Below are positions 10,657-21,417 of a stretch of 64,000 bases of DNA, piece after piece. The DNA is taken from contig CM033724.1 in NCBI GenBank assembly GCA_019671005.1, positions 20,747,786 through 20,811,785 on the forward strand. The letters run 5' to 3'. The stretch is from Hibiscus mutabilis. Its lineage: Eukaryota; Streptophyta; Magnoliopsida; Malvales; Malvaceae. The position numbers and the translations under genes were made by a program. Positions within the stretch are counted from its first letter, which is position 1; the number at the start of each line of letters is the position of its first letter. The notes under the pieces are model-generated. The model was not told the origin of the DNA. It saw nothing but the letters and a program-made list of their open reading frames with translations, and searched no databases.

Positions 10657-11268
10657 ATGAAGAGTCTCCTCGAAACCATAAAATCTAATATAAAAATGAT
10701 GAAGCAGAATAACGTGATGCTTCAAGAAATTCTCAGGCAACTAAAATCTTTGCCAGCCCAGATCGGTACGTTGAATGGTGGTGTTATCAATGGATCAGTA
10801 GAAGTTGTGGTTGAACAAGATGATAAGAGCACAATGATCCCCCATGTGTTCAACAAATTGTCAACACTAAATGACATTGAAAATATTGATCACCCGAGTC
10901 AAGACAGTGAGGGAATTGATTCTCAAAAAGATAAAGCAACGATACATGGTCGTTTTGAGGAGAGACCTTCATTCCTAATCACTGTCCATAAACCAATGTT
11001 TAATTATGAGGAACATGGGGTACAAAACCTCACAAATCAAAGGCACTCTCAACACATAGCAAAGGTCCAACCAAAAATCACTGAAGTGACAGAAATCGCT
11101 ACGATTGGTGAAGGAGCACATGTACGATCTGATTTGGGAAATTTGCATGACAACAAGAGGAATGTGTTTGAGGAAAGACTTGCAAGAATTAATAGAGCAC
11201 GACCGATAATCTTTGTAAGTAATTCATCATCTACAGATTGTTTAGATCAGTTGTCAAAAAATGTTTAA
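10657..11268 (+). CDS. unrecognised 203-residue ORF in retroelement
   Basis: This uninterrupted ORF starts with an ATG 6 bases after the PBS-like stretch, where gag normally begins. The first ~45 residues are Lys/Gln/Leu-rich with a coiled-coil look (MKSLLETIKSNIKMMKQNNV...). The rest is hydrophilic, without Cys/His knuckles, membrane segments or a motif I know. It could be a diverged gag N-terminus, a captured host sequence, or chance openness. It is the longest intact frame in an element whose other content is broken. It ends in a stop at 11266-11268, and another frame opens immediately (11261). No function is proposed. Confidence 0.45.
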   Translation: MKSLLETIKSNIKMMKQNNVMLQEILRQLKSLPAQIGTLNGGVINGSVEVVVEQDDKSTMIPHVFNKLSTLNDIENIDHPSQDSEGIDSQKDKATIHGRFEERPSFLITVHKPMFNYEEHGVQNLTNQRHSQHIAKVQPKITEVTEIATIGEGAHVRSDLGNLHDNKRNVFEERLARINRARPIIFVSNSSSTDCLDQLSKNV

Positions 11269-12089
11269 GATGAATAAAGTTGTCAAGGTGAGCGACCCTT
11301 CCATATTTCAACTTTTAATGATGGAAAGAACGATGAAGTTGTGTGATAGGAACTTGAAGGTTGAAGTTACTGAGAATATAAGAACTAATAAGTTAGTGAA
11401 ATATTGGTCCGATGTTGCTTTCATACTTGTTGATTTCTCTGGTGGAAGTAATCTCGGAACTACTTGCTCTTGGGTTGGTGTTGGGAAACATGATCGAGTG
11501 GAGATTCTGGTCAATGAACAAGGTAATTGAACGACGCCATCTTATGTTGGAGTTAATGATACCAATCATTTGATGAGCGAGGCAACAAAGCACCAAGTTA
11601 GATGGCACATAATATATGAAGTGAATGGTTCAATTTCTCGTGAATTCGAAGAATTTAACCAAGGCATCGTCTTGATTATTGGACATCTAAAAGAATTTGA
11701 AGGAAATAAGCTTGTGTCTGCTACCAAGGAGGGTTCGAAATTCGATAAGAGTGAGGATGAAAAGCAAAAGAAAAAATCTTTGAAAGAGAAGTTCGAGGGT
11801 CGATGAAAGGTTATAAAGGTTGTCTTGAGCGATAAAGTCGAGAAGGTTGTGGTTTTTGACCGTGTTGTTGATTTTCTTTGTTGTTTAATTGCTAGCGAGT
11901 ATAGTTGGACGTCCAACATGGACGAAAAACTTCAAGTTCAATTTCAAGAGGACACGTCTGCAACAACCATCAATGACTCTAAAATGTCATGTTCATCATT
12001 GTTGTATATACCCATCTTTGAGTTTGAAATAGCAAGTTTCTTTGGAAATCACATAGCTATACTGCAACATCCTGGGAATGAATGGGCAG
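11269..12089 (+). other. retroelement interior, unrecognised fragmented frames
   Basis: Several + strand open stretches (11261-11530, 11570-11806, 11825-12109) follow one another with stops and shifts, which suggests one decayed coding sequence. The 11570-11806 piece ends in a Lys/Glu-rich run. I recognise no family. The last ~25 codons (up to about 12105) may already belong to the HEMA segment, because a WAASVLST-like string matches the region around the catalytic Cys of glutamyl-tRNA reductase, though the Cys itself is missing. Confidence 0.4.
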
Positions 12090-12920
12090 CTAGTGTCCTT
12101 AGCACATAGGAAACATTGGCTGGTCTCAACTCTCTTGTTCTTAGAGAAGGTCAAATTCTTGCACAAGTTAAACAAGTTGCTAAAGTTGCCCAAAGTGTTG
12201 TTCGCTTTGGAAGGAACATAACGAGTTAGAGTTTGGAAGCGTGTTAGAACTAAGACTACTATTGCTACTGGAGTTGTTTCTGTTAGCTTTGTTGCTGTTA
12301 AACTGGCTTTAATGAAGCTTCCCAAGTCCTCACACGTTACTTCTCGAATGTTGGTTATTGGAGCAAAAAAGATGAGAAAGCTGGTGATCAAGTACTTGGC
12401 ATCAAAAGGTTGCGCCAAGATGGTTGTTGCTAACCAAAGTGAGGAGAAAGTTGCAGTAATCCGTGAAGAGTTGAAACATGAGGCGAAATATGTTGAGATT
12501 ATTTACAAACCCCTTACAGACATGCTCGCTTGTTTAGCTGAAGCCGATGTTGTCTTCACCAGTACAGCCTCTGAAACATAATTATAAAGAACATGCCAAG
12601 GATCTTCCCCCGATCAGTTCTGAAGTCGGTGGTTTGAGGTTATTCATTGATACCTCTATCTCACAAAATGAAGGATGTTGTGTCACCAATATTGAAGATG
12701 CACGAGCTTACAATTTTGATGCCTAAGTAAGATTGTGACTGCTAAAAAAGAGGATCAACTACAAAGAGAAATGGAAGCTCAGTCCATTATTGTTGGAGTT
12801 TCGAAAAAGTTTGAAGCCCAGGGATTCACTAGAAACTATTCATACAATCAAGATTTATGGACATGAAAATGGAAAGGGTGAAGAAACTAGAGTGGTTATT
12901 CCATTGGATGAATGGTGAAA
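12090..12920 (+). pseudogene. captured glutamyl-tRNA reductase (HEMA) segment
   Basis: Translated in successive frames, this follows plant glutamyl-tRNA reductase, the plastid enzyme that turns glutamyl-tRNA into glutamate-1-semialdehyde for chlorophyll and heme. Recognisable blocks are GLNSLVLREGQILAQVKQV (about 12121-12180), the NADPH-binding region starting at RMLVIGA (12346 onward), VVANQSEEKV (about 12423), IIYKPLTDMLA and ADVVFTSTASET (to 12578), and a C-terminal helix-like stretch to about 12900. The nucleotide-binding Gly pattern is damaged: GAGKMG of the family reads Gly-Ala-Lys-Lys-Met-Arg at 12360-12377. Frames break near 12220-12300, at 12579 and at 12725. Sequence between the catalytic-site region and the GLNSLVL block appears deleted. 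It is clearly non-functional. Confidence 0.88.
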
Positions 12921-13059
12921 GTGGTCGTTGAAGGACAATTCTAAATTGCAGATCCTCTTGCTTTTTTTTATATCCTAATATGCTTTGCAAAGTTCAACTA
13001 CACTACAGCTTGAGAGTATACTCGGAGCATGATAGAGTGCTACCCACATATGCTGCAAA

Positions 13060-13125
13060 AATACAGAATAAAGAATTTTTTCGGTTGAACCTTGAGGACA
13101 ATGTTCTTTTCCCAGGGAATGATAA
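13060..13125 (+). other. gypsy-like pol tail and PPT region
   Basis: A LNLEDNVLF-like string (about 13088-13112) is readable just before a CCCAGGGAATGATAA stretch and the right LTR. Short-LTR Reina-type gypsy elements end their polyprotein in a similar LExDxV string, so this may be the relic of the parental element's own pol end. The PPT is not sharply defined. Confidence 0.45.
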
Positions 13126-13410
13126 TGTTATGAATCAGTGTTAAAAGAGTGACAAGCAACAAATAAGGCTCGTGTCATGTGAGAATGTGTGGGGAAAAAA
13201 GGCACTTAAAGCATTAAAGGGTTTTTTTGTAATTAGCTAAACAGTTTTAGCGGTTTATATATTATACAAGGGACCTGGTACAAGGCATGATTATTGTGAA
13301 ACAAATATCTTTTCTTCTCTGAATCTCTACTTCTATTTCTATCCTCTCCCTTTCTCTATTCTTTTCTTATTTCTACAGATTTCACACAAAGTACAGGAAG
13401 GTTCATCACA
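13126..13410 (+). repeat. 3' LTR of HEMA-bearing element
   Basis: This direct repeat is the partner of 10350-10633. It starts TGTTATG and ends TTCATCACA, immediately followed by the GAGCC target duplication. Confidence 0.88.
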
Positions 13411-13718
13411 GAGCCAATGGATCTGGGCACTATTAAGTCAAGAACGACGATAGTTTTTACCAGTCTCTGTTAGATTTTGCTGCTGATGTTAGCATTCAAA
13501 ATAATGCTATGTTGTATAATCTTAAAGGGCATGAAATAAATGTGTTCGTTGAGCAATTTCTTGCAAGATTCGAGGAGTTGTTTCAGCCATTGAGCTTTTG
13601 GGTTATTTTAATTGTGGATTCGAGTTTAGAGAGAGAGATGATTTGTTTGGTGTTTAGTTCTTCAGATTCTGACAGTGACAAAAGGCGACGGACGGCGGAA
13701 CATTATCGATATTTATAA
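13411..13718 (+). pseudogene. bromodomain (GTE-like) pseudogene, 3' part
   Basis: Right after the LTR element the + strand resumes with the bromodomain PMDLGTIKS block (about 13414-13440), then in a shifted frame SLLDFAADV (about 13463) and NNAMLYNLKGHE (about 13500). The Asn in Leu-Tyr-Asn that binds acetyl-lysine in the family is kept. It runs on through FEELFQPLSFW to a Ser/Asp-rich stretch (SSSDSDSDKRRR) and a stop at 13716-13718. At least one frameshift near 13445-13455, the base lost before GAGCC and the 3 kb insertion make it a pseudogene. No intron interrupts the readable part, so a retrocopy is possible. Confidence 0.82.
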
Positions 13719-14304
13719 AATCAAATAAACTCATGAAGAACAACCATGAACATAAAGAACATTTCATAGAGATTTTCAAAAAGGGGATTTTGATCTATTT
13801 TCACAAAAATTAAAGAATGAAGAGTTGTTTTTTATTCTTTTATTATTTTATAAATATTACGTGAAAATGAATGCAAGAATGTGGCAGATACAGTCAGTTT
13901 GCTATTAAAGGGTTAATGTGCTTTAACGATAGGGTTAATGGGAACAAAATTAAAAATTTAATTATTATTTTGTAATTTTTAAAAGTTTAATTGTTATTTT
14001 GTATTTTTAAATAAAGTGTACTTTTTCCCAAAATATATTACAACTTATATAAAAAGAAACTGTTATGCACAATTTTAATAAAATTTTCTTCCTCTCCGCT
14101 TCATTTCTCTTAAACAATTTATTATATCTATTCGAAGTTAACATTTTTAATAGTTGTGACAAATAACTATATCAAAGGGAAGAATTAGTCCAACTTGCAT
14201 TGAAGATGAGTAAACTCATGGACAACATTAGCCTTACTTTTGAGAAGCTTGAACTGACTGAGGTTTTCCTTACACCTTCTGAAGCGTAAAGTATCGAGTC
14301 TGGG
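13719..14304. other. AT-rich spacer, no feature seen
   Basis: No supported gene, terminal repeat or RNA was found between the bromodomain relic and the fold-back element. Confidence 0.5.
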
Positions 14305-14937
14305 CGAGTCTAATGTGCGGCATGTTTAGAGTGCAGATAAAAGACGCCAAATTTTAAAATTTGTCATCAAATTGAAAATGTTAGACTTTTTTATAATATT
14401 TTTTTGGTTGATTTTTGAGCTTTTTTCTTCAAGTATCGAGTCTTATTTTGTAAGTTTCGATACTTTATCCCAAACTGAAAATTCATCAAAAAATTAAGTA
14501 TCGATACTTACAAAATAAATATCGAAACTTGTCCTCATACTGAAAATGTTAGACTTTTTGATAACATTTTTGGTTGGTTTTTTGAATTTTTTCTGCAAGC
14601 ATCAATACTTATTTTATAAGTTTCCATACTTTGTCTCAAACTGAAAATTTATCAAAAAAAAGTAAGTATCGATACTTACAAAATAAAGTATCGATACTTG
14701 CAGAAAAACTCAAAAAAACCCCCGAAAATGTTATCAAGAAGTCTAACATTTTCAGTTCGGACAAGTTTCAAAACTTTGTCCCAAACTGAAATCTATCGAA
14801 AAAACTAAGTATCGACTTGCAAAAAAACTAAAAAAAAACAAAAATATTATCAAGAAGTCTAATATTTTTAGTTCGAGAACATATTTCAAAATTAGCCGCA
14901 CTCTAAACATGTCTCACCCCACACTCATTAAGTCTGC
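14305..14937. mobile_element. fold-back (MITE-like) element with AAGTATCGATACTT palindromes
   Basis: The left arm (about 14311-14360, CATGTTTAGAGTGC) is the inverted repeat of the right arm (about 14881-14932, GCACTCTAAACATG). Between them, blocks of about 170 bp recur in direct and inverted order. Each contains AAACTGAAAAT-TTATC and palindromes AAGTATCGATACTT, exact at 14496-14509, 14664-14677 and 14686-14699. There is no coding capacity. The ends and target duplication are not clear, so the superfamily is unassigned. Confidence 0.65.
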
Positions 14938-15353
14938 TCACATAATTTCCTGAGAAAAAAATATTTTTAATATTATAATAAACTTATTTATTTTTGACTA
15001 AATTTAATTTTTATTTAATATTATAAATAATATTGGATTAAATCATAAATTTTAAAAATAAATAGAGATCAATTTTAAATTAATTAAATTTTTTAAGAAT
15101 TAAATTGAAAAAAAATAAAAAATTTAAAAACTTAACATGCAATTTACTCTTTAAAGTCAAACTTTTTGAACAAATGCCACATAATGTGCTCTAATTAATT
15201 TAAATTTTCTTCTAATGGATAACGTAAAATTGGGGCAACTAAAATAACGATTTAAACTTGAAAGGATAGAACGTCACAAACATATTTTAGGGACAACTTG
15301 ATAAAAATAATATACTTAGAAGCCAATAAGACCTTTTAACCTTATTTATATTA
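14938..15353. other. AT-rich spacer, no feature seen
   Basis: Very AT-rich sequence with no supported gene or repeat. Confidence 0.45.
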
Positions 15354-15580
15354 CTCACTTTGTCCCAATAAATTTATCACTTAAATTATCACATTAAAAA
15401 AATTAACATCCGTTTAAACCATTTTTTCTACTCTTTATTTTAATTAGAAAATAAAAGTTAACTTATTCAAAATAAAACTGTAACTTGAATTTTTTTACAT
15501 CATATTTTTTTTAAAATAATTCTTTTTAGAACTACGTAAAAAATTAATATGTGATAATTTAACCGAGACGGATGGAATAG
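15354..15580. mobile_element. Stowaway-like (Tc1/mariner) MITE, 227 bp
   Basis: The left end CTCACTTTGTCCCAATAAAT and the inverted right end (CTATTCCATCCGTCTCGG on the other strand) both resemble the CTCCCTCCGTCCC Stowaway terminus. The left flank is TA as expected; the right flank reads CA, probably a decayed TA. The interior is AT-rich and non-coding. Confidence 0.65.
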
Positions 15581-16228
15581 CATTTTTTTTTATTAATACC
15601 AAATTTTGTTTAGAATTCATCCTACCAACATTTCTAATAAGATACCGATTATTATTAGTCGTACCAAAATCCTAATAATAGTGGACTCATAATACATTTC
15701 CTCCACGATATCAAATTTTGTAACAAATTCTAAAATTTCTTGTGTACTAACATAATAAAAGCGAGGCGAGGATGACCCATGATATAATATCTCCATAATA
15801 ATACTAACCTATTAATGCTAAATTTTTATAAGATACACATTTTATAACTGATATTAATGTTTTTAAAGTGTAGCAAACTTTCTATCAATACATCAATTAG
15901 TATAACGTGTACCGAACTTTCAAACAATACAGGAATAGGTAACACACGTACCTTTGAAGCAGGGCTCGGGAGGCTTGTTTTAAATAGTGTACCCTAGAAT
16001 TTTTCGTGATGAAAACCTTGAACACGCTACCAGAGGATTAAACAGAGATATTAATAATGTTGAAAGACAAAAAGGTTAAGATCCTTACGCCGAGACCTAA
16101 AACATCCACCGAATCACATTTTCTTCAAAGTGCATAGAACGATGAGAACATAATAAGAAAGTAGAACGTAGAACAGAATGTCACAAAGCATTCCCCTTTG
16201 CAGCACCATAACTTTCCAATTTTGATGC
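15581..16228. other. region downstream of RSRC2-like gene
   Basis: This is AT-rich. The part nearest 16228 should contain the 3' UTR of the - strand gene, but I see no canonical AATAAA on the - strand that fixes the poly(A) site. Nothing else is supported. Confidence 0.4.
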
Positions 16229-19200
16229 TTAAAGACCTAATCCAACAGTGCGGCCATCCCTCCGTCGAAGTCCCGCGGTGTACTGCTTCTCCAAATCCAG
16301 TTGGAGTTCCCGCTGCTTCTCTGCATCTTGATTGTCAGCTTTATGCTCCACCTTCACATCCCCTTTCACACCCTACAATTGGCCACAGGTACCCAGGCAA
16401 CCTCAGACTTCAAAATCGTGTTAGTAATGTGATGAAACTCTTAATTGAGAGAATGTGTGCAGATGTGATAGTTGTTAATACATAGTTCCAATGACAGACT
16501 TGTAAGGGAAACAAATTGCTCAGAGAAAAACAACCAAGGCATAGAAATCAAAAAGGGATTTTACCATGAGTTTATTGAACTTCTCTTGTCGCTCACGATC
16601 ACCAAATAGTGCAGTATCCCAGCGATGACCAGACTGCCATCAACCAAATATATAGGTACAAGTAGCAATTTATGTTAAATGCAACAAGTTCCCTAAATCT
16701 TGAAAATTTAGCTAATTCAGCAGAAATACCTCTTCTGCAGGTGTGCTTTTCTTGCTTCCCCACAGCATTTTCTTCTTCTGCTCTGTAGTCATATTACTAT
16801 GGCCTGCCCCACTGAGGTTCTTATTTACTGCATTGATAATCACCAGATACCGTCAGAATGCAATGGGGTAAATAAGCTTTCATGGAAGACCAGCTGCCAG
16901 CCTTTAATGTTCCAATAGCAGGAACATAATGACTTGGGGATAATTAAGCATTTGTTGTTGCGGTTGAAAAGCGAATTTCAAAATATTTGGTTGAAAAGCA
17001 CCTAGCAGCCAGCTTCTTGGTTTGGTTCAAAAAGCACTTAAAAAGTTTTAGATAGCAAAACCCCATCATTTGGGCAAAAGCAAGCCAAACAGGCCCTCAG
17101 TCTATGGGTATAACTACTAATTTGAAATAGCGCTACCATGGTAGAAATGACAAAAAGACTCCATTTAATAAAAAGCCTGTGATTATTAGAGACAAAAACA
17201 TGATACCAGTATGAAATACAGCCAATTAGAATAATGCATCACATTTTATCATATGTTCTTTGTAAACCTCAGCTTCAAAGTAAATTTATAAGAAGAGCTA
17301 TTGACCCCATTTTCATGTAATGCTACAGCTATTTCAAAGTTTAAAATTTAAAGGAAACATAAATTTCACATCAATTGTTCATTAATGCATTTGAGTAAGT
17401 TCAAATGAGAGGGGAGAAAGAGAGATATGGCACCCTTAAGCCAGATCATATGAATACCTAATTCAGCAGCTTTCATCGCAGCAACTTTTGCAGCATTCAC
17501 GTCATTAGTGATGTCAACATCACTGCTATGGACCTGTCCAATGTTCACTCTTTCAACAGTCTTCTCAGCTTGCTCCAAACTTAACTGTTTTTCATCACCT
17601 ATAGTAAAAGAAGACAGAAACTAATTACATAGTAATAAAACAGAGGTAGAATAAACACCCAATGGAAACAGAAATGGATTTAACTGCTGCTAAAATTTAA
17701 ATCAGCCATAAGAAGTCAAAATAATTACCATCCTCATGATAATCAGAGCCCTTACCCAAACTAAAGAGTTTCGTCTTCTTAGCTGGAGACTCCTGATTTT
17801 TACTGACAAATATAGACTTTTCTTCGAACTGTTCCTTCCCTAGTCTACCAAACCCATCCTTTTTTTCCACATCATCTCCCCCCTCACCATAGTTCACTCC
17901 ATCCTTTTTGAAAGGCTTTAGGCCATCTAAATCCTCCAGCCCACTCCCGTAACCTTCTTTAGCGCGATGTTTATCAGTGTCCCTATCCCTCGCAGAGGAT
18001 GAGTCATTCCGATGGCTCCTGGATTCTTCGTAAGATGCGTAATTGCCCTTTCTATCTCTCGGGCTTCTATGATAGTCTACTTTTTCATCTCGACCATCCC
18101 CGTCCCACCTTCGATCTCTATCCATCTCTTCAGAGATAAAGTTGCCATGTCTCCTAACAGAGCCAACCCTGTCAAAAGATGAATCCTTGTCCTTATATTT
18201 GTGACGCTCTAGAAAAGGTGTTTCTTTCTCCTTGTCCCTGCTTCTATGTCCAGTGCCATCGTACCGTCTTGGATGATCAGAATGAGCGCTCATTCTTGAT
18301 TCTCGATCAGAACTAGAGGAAAATCTAGCATACTTGCTATCTTCATTAACACGCTTCTCATATCTGGAATAGCCATGAGAGCTCCTGGAAGACTGTCGAT
18401 CAGAATATCTATAAGAATCATCATTTCTTCTATATCGATTCCTAGTAGAATCCCTATCTAGTTCTCTCCCATCCCTTCCCAGTCGTGTATCAGCACTTTT
18501 TTCCAGATCATCCCTAGAAACCATGGGACCAACGCTGCGGTCACACTGAGGAGAACTTCCTGTAAACATCACAATCAGAAATGGAATCTTAGAAATGTGA
18601 CATTGTGTTGATATGAATCAAACTTTCAAGGTTCGAGCTTGGAGGAGAAGAAAAACCTTACAAATTTTTCTTGTCAAGTTAATTGTCCTTAACTCATAAA
18701 GAGCAGTTGCTTAAAGGAAGAAAGATATTTGACCTCTTAAAATTGAAGCTTAATGTGTTAGATGTTGATTAGGTCGTCCAACAGTAAGTCAAGCTCGGTA
18801 TACCATAAATCAGTCAAGACTTCAAGAGTGGAAAAGGCTCCAATTTTGTATTTCTAATAGTCATTACTTGCATACAAATAGCAATCATGCATGCAAAATC
18901 AATCACAACAAAGCTTCCTCATATATCTACACTTTGGAGGTTTGCATCATCATACCTAAATAGATTAACCAAACTATTAAGGGTAAGAACCAAAGATTTG
19001 CTTCTCCCAAATTCTGAGTCAAGCAACATATAACCAGCGGCAAAGGCTAAACAATGTCAAAAGCACTTCTGAAAGACTATTCTCTATTTAACTATAAGGA
19101 ATCATGTCAAATCAACTGCTTCATGCAAACATGACTAGACTTACAATTTGACAACTGAAAGGTAGGCTCAAGTAAGAATTCAGCACATGATGAGAAGGAA

Positions 19201-21417
19201 GAGAACATTTAGAAAACAAAGTGGTCATTATTGTAGACGCAAACAGATCAAGATAAATTTCCTAGCAGATTAGAAAGTGCAGTTTTCATTTGATGTTCGA
19301 CTAAATTAGGTCATTATTGTAGACACAAGGAATACTGTTAAGTACCAATCTTATGCTCCGATGAGGTGTATCATAGCATTAAGGAGAGTATTGGGTAATT
19401 CTTTTTCTCTATGTTAGTAGGACATAGGAGTAAGTGTCAGACATGGGTATGTATCGAGAATAGGTATGTTAAATTTTTCTCCAAGTTTTCCCAAGCATTT
19501 GAAGGATCTTGGGAGGGTCATATCCCCATACTCATGCCACATAAGGATATCGGCTACGAGTACTTCAAGAAAATGAAGAGCCAAAGCAAAAAAGTTGTTC
19601 TAATCAAGTCAGTTTATGCCTGTGTGAGGAGAATTCTGGTAAAGATTATTCTTAGGCTTTCAATTAGAACCACTCACTCCCTTTAGACCCTAGAATAGAT
19701 CAGACCCAAACCAAAATCCAAAAGAAAGCCTCCAACAAATTTTAAACTAACATAATCCAAAAGAAAGCATCCTTCAAGCTTCAACCTAATCTTGAATCAT
19801 TGTCCATATGTCCCGTTCATAGACCAGACCAGTGTTAAAAAGTGCGCAAGGTGCACTAAGGCGATAGGTGTCTTATAGCCAAAGCGCGAGGCGCAAGGCG
19901 CGCACCTTATTGAAGTAAGGCGCACTTTTTGAAAATAAGAGATATACATGTTTTTTCCAGTTGTATAGTCAAGCAAAAAGAGCAGTTTATGCAATGTAAA
20001 CACCAAAGAGTATTTATCATTAGTATTTTATGTATTAAGCATCACTTCAAAATTCTTTACATTCAATAATATTTTGGGTGATACGAATAATAAGATTCTT
20101 TGAATGTTCAATTTCAACATGAACCAATCAAGGAGAATGTATAAATACACATGAAGCAGAGTACTAAACAAGAAAAAAAAAACTAGTACTTTAAAAAGAC
20201 TATAAGTTCAACAAAAGCTCTTCATTTCATTTACCTTTAACTTTCCAATTAAAAAGCATGACATTACATTTTATCATGCAATATGAAATTTTTTATACTG
20301 TAAATAGACGAAGCTAGTTATCTAATAATTTCAAAAAGGATATATGATAATATGATTTAAATTAAGGATTTATATCCAATACAGTAGAAGTGGAAACTAA
20401 AACAAGCGCCTTAGTTTTAGGGACTCAGTTTAGGGCGTAGGGTTTAGGGGTTTAGAATTTAGGGGTTAGAGTTAAGATTTAGGGTTAAAAGGTTAGGATT
20501 TAGGGTTTAAGATAATATGTTGAAGATTTAGATTTTAACCTATAAATACTAAATGCTAACCCTAAACCCAAAATTCTATTCACAGTGACTAAATTCTAAA
20601 CTACTAAATCTAAACCCCTAAACCTTACACCCTAAACCCTAAAACAATTAAATTTAGCTCAAGTTTTAAAACTTAACCAAATTAATTTGACTTTAAATTC
20701 GATCCAATTTAATTAATGTTTGTATATATCGTGTGTTATGCTTTAAGTTCAAATTACACATTGACTCGACTAGGTTAATTTAAATTTCATTTGATTAATA
20801 TTATTTTTGTGTGGTCCCCACTTTTGGCCCAAGTTAGTACGTAAAACATAATAAAAAAATTAAAAAGACAAAAAGATCAAAAAATTGAACAGGCGACGCC
20901 TTTGTGCGCCTCGGCACCTCAGCGCCTTAGGCGCACTTCATTGAAATAGCCTCGCCTAGACCCAATTAGGCGCTTCACCCTCGCCTCGCCTTAGCGCCTA
21001 GGCGCGCCTCATATGTGCCTTTTTAAACACTAGACCAGACCAAAAGGTATATTTAATCTATTTTCCTTTCTTTCTTCGTAATCTTATATTTGCCCTCAAC
21101 TTGCCCTCAACGGAGGTTTCCTTTCTAAACCAACCAAACGCCATTTTTTTAGTTGAATGCATTTTCCTTCCACTTACGAAAGAACACTATTTCATTGAGA
21201 GACAAAGGTAAAAATTCAACGAAAATAACGTTCATGTTTCCGGAAGAACCAACAAGAGCTTAGTGCAAAAATTAACAATCAAACCTTCATAAGAAGATAA
21301 CCAGCCAACTGGAGTGCAACGCCTATATTGTCGGTTAGATGCATCACTTGAGGGCTTAGGAAAAGCTGCTCTTGCATCAGAACTATCAGGCGGTAAAGTC
21401 TTTAAATTTGGTTCCAT
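16229..21417 (-). CDS. RSRC2-like protein with C-terminal SMAP domain
   Basis: I assembled six coding exons by eye (- strand): 21285-21417, 17729-18559, 17458-17598, 16730-16827, 16565-16633 and 16229-16372. All introns have GT/AG ends and the phases fit, giving about 471 residues. The first 45 residues are PPDSSDAR/KYRR-like. Residues ~50-320 are rich in Arg, Ser, Asp and Lys, as in RS-type splicing proteins. The end carries the SMAP/RSRC2 signature (TTEQKKKMLWGSKK, then HRWDTALFGDRERQEKFNKLM) and closes RRRDGRTVGLGL before TAA. The human relative is arginine/serine-rich coiled-coil protein 2; a nuclear, pre-mRNA-related role is inferred from the family. No stop or frameshift was seen, so the gene is probably functional. 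Confidence 0.88.
19830..21032. mobile_element. non-autonomous hAT element (1203 bp) with 8 bp TSD
   Basis: The ends are CAGTGTTAAAAAG and (other strand) TAGTGTTTAAAAAGG, an imperfect terminal inverted repeat with the C/T first-base mismatch known from Ac/Ds. An exact 8 bp duplication GACCAGAC flanks it (19822-19829 and 21033-21040). The subterminal 80-120 bp on both sides are packed with GGCGC/GCGCC words, typical of hAT transposase-binding regions. The interior has no transposase and contains telomere-like repeats. Confidence 0.88.
20411..20645. repeat. degenerate telomere-like repeats in inverted arrangement
   Basis: The left half (20411-20510) is rich in TTTAGGG and variants; the right half (20556-20645) is rich in CCCTAAA variants. 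Together they form a loose inverted repeat inside the hAT element. The repeats are too degenerate to be a telomere relic with confidence. Confidence 0.6.

Larger units (their letters stand above)
10350..13410 (+). mobile_element. short-LTR retroelement carrying a captured HEMA segment
   Basis: Two direct repeats of about 284 bp (10350-10633 and 13126-13410) start TGTTATGAATC. The right copy ends CACA; the left copy has CATA at the same place. They are flanked by a perfect 5 bp duplication GAGCC (10345-10349 and 13411-13415). A PBS-like sequence follows the left LTR and a tail-like segment precedes the right one. By eye the LTRs differ at about 18 positions (roughly 6%). The 2.5 kb interior has no RT or integrase, so the element is non-autonomous. 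It contains an unrecognised 203-codon ORF, unrecognised sequence, and a broken glutamyl-tRNA reductase segment. The left end of the capture is not resolved. Confidence 0.9.
18560..21284 (-). other. first coding intron (2725 bp) of RSRC2-like gene
   Basis: The donor is AAG|GTTTGA (at 21284) and the acceptor TTTACAG| (at 18560). The intron is enlarged by the 1.2 kb hAT element at 19830-21032. The remaining 1.5 kb has a + strand open stretch 19411-19686 that I do not recognise, and two near-copies of GTCATTATTGTAGAC (about 19224 and 19310). No other feature is supported. Confidence 0.75.

Noticed and set aside
19411..19686. 91-codon + strand ORF inside the intron of the RSRC2-like gene
   Set aside because: No domain, no paired features and opposite strand to the host gene; probably chance.
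20411..20645. Interstitial telomere from a chromosome fusion
   Set aside because: The repeats are degenerate, inverted and enclosed in a hAT element with its own target duplication.
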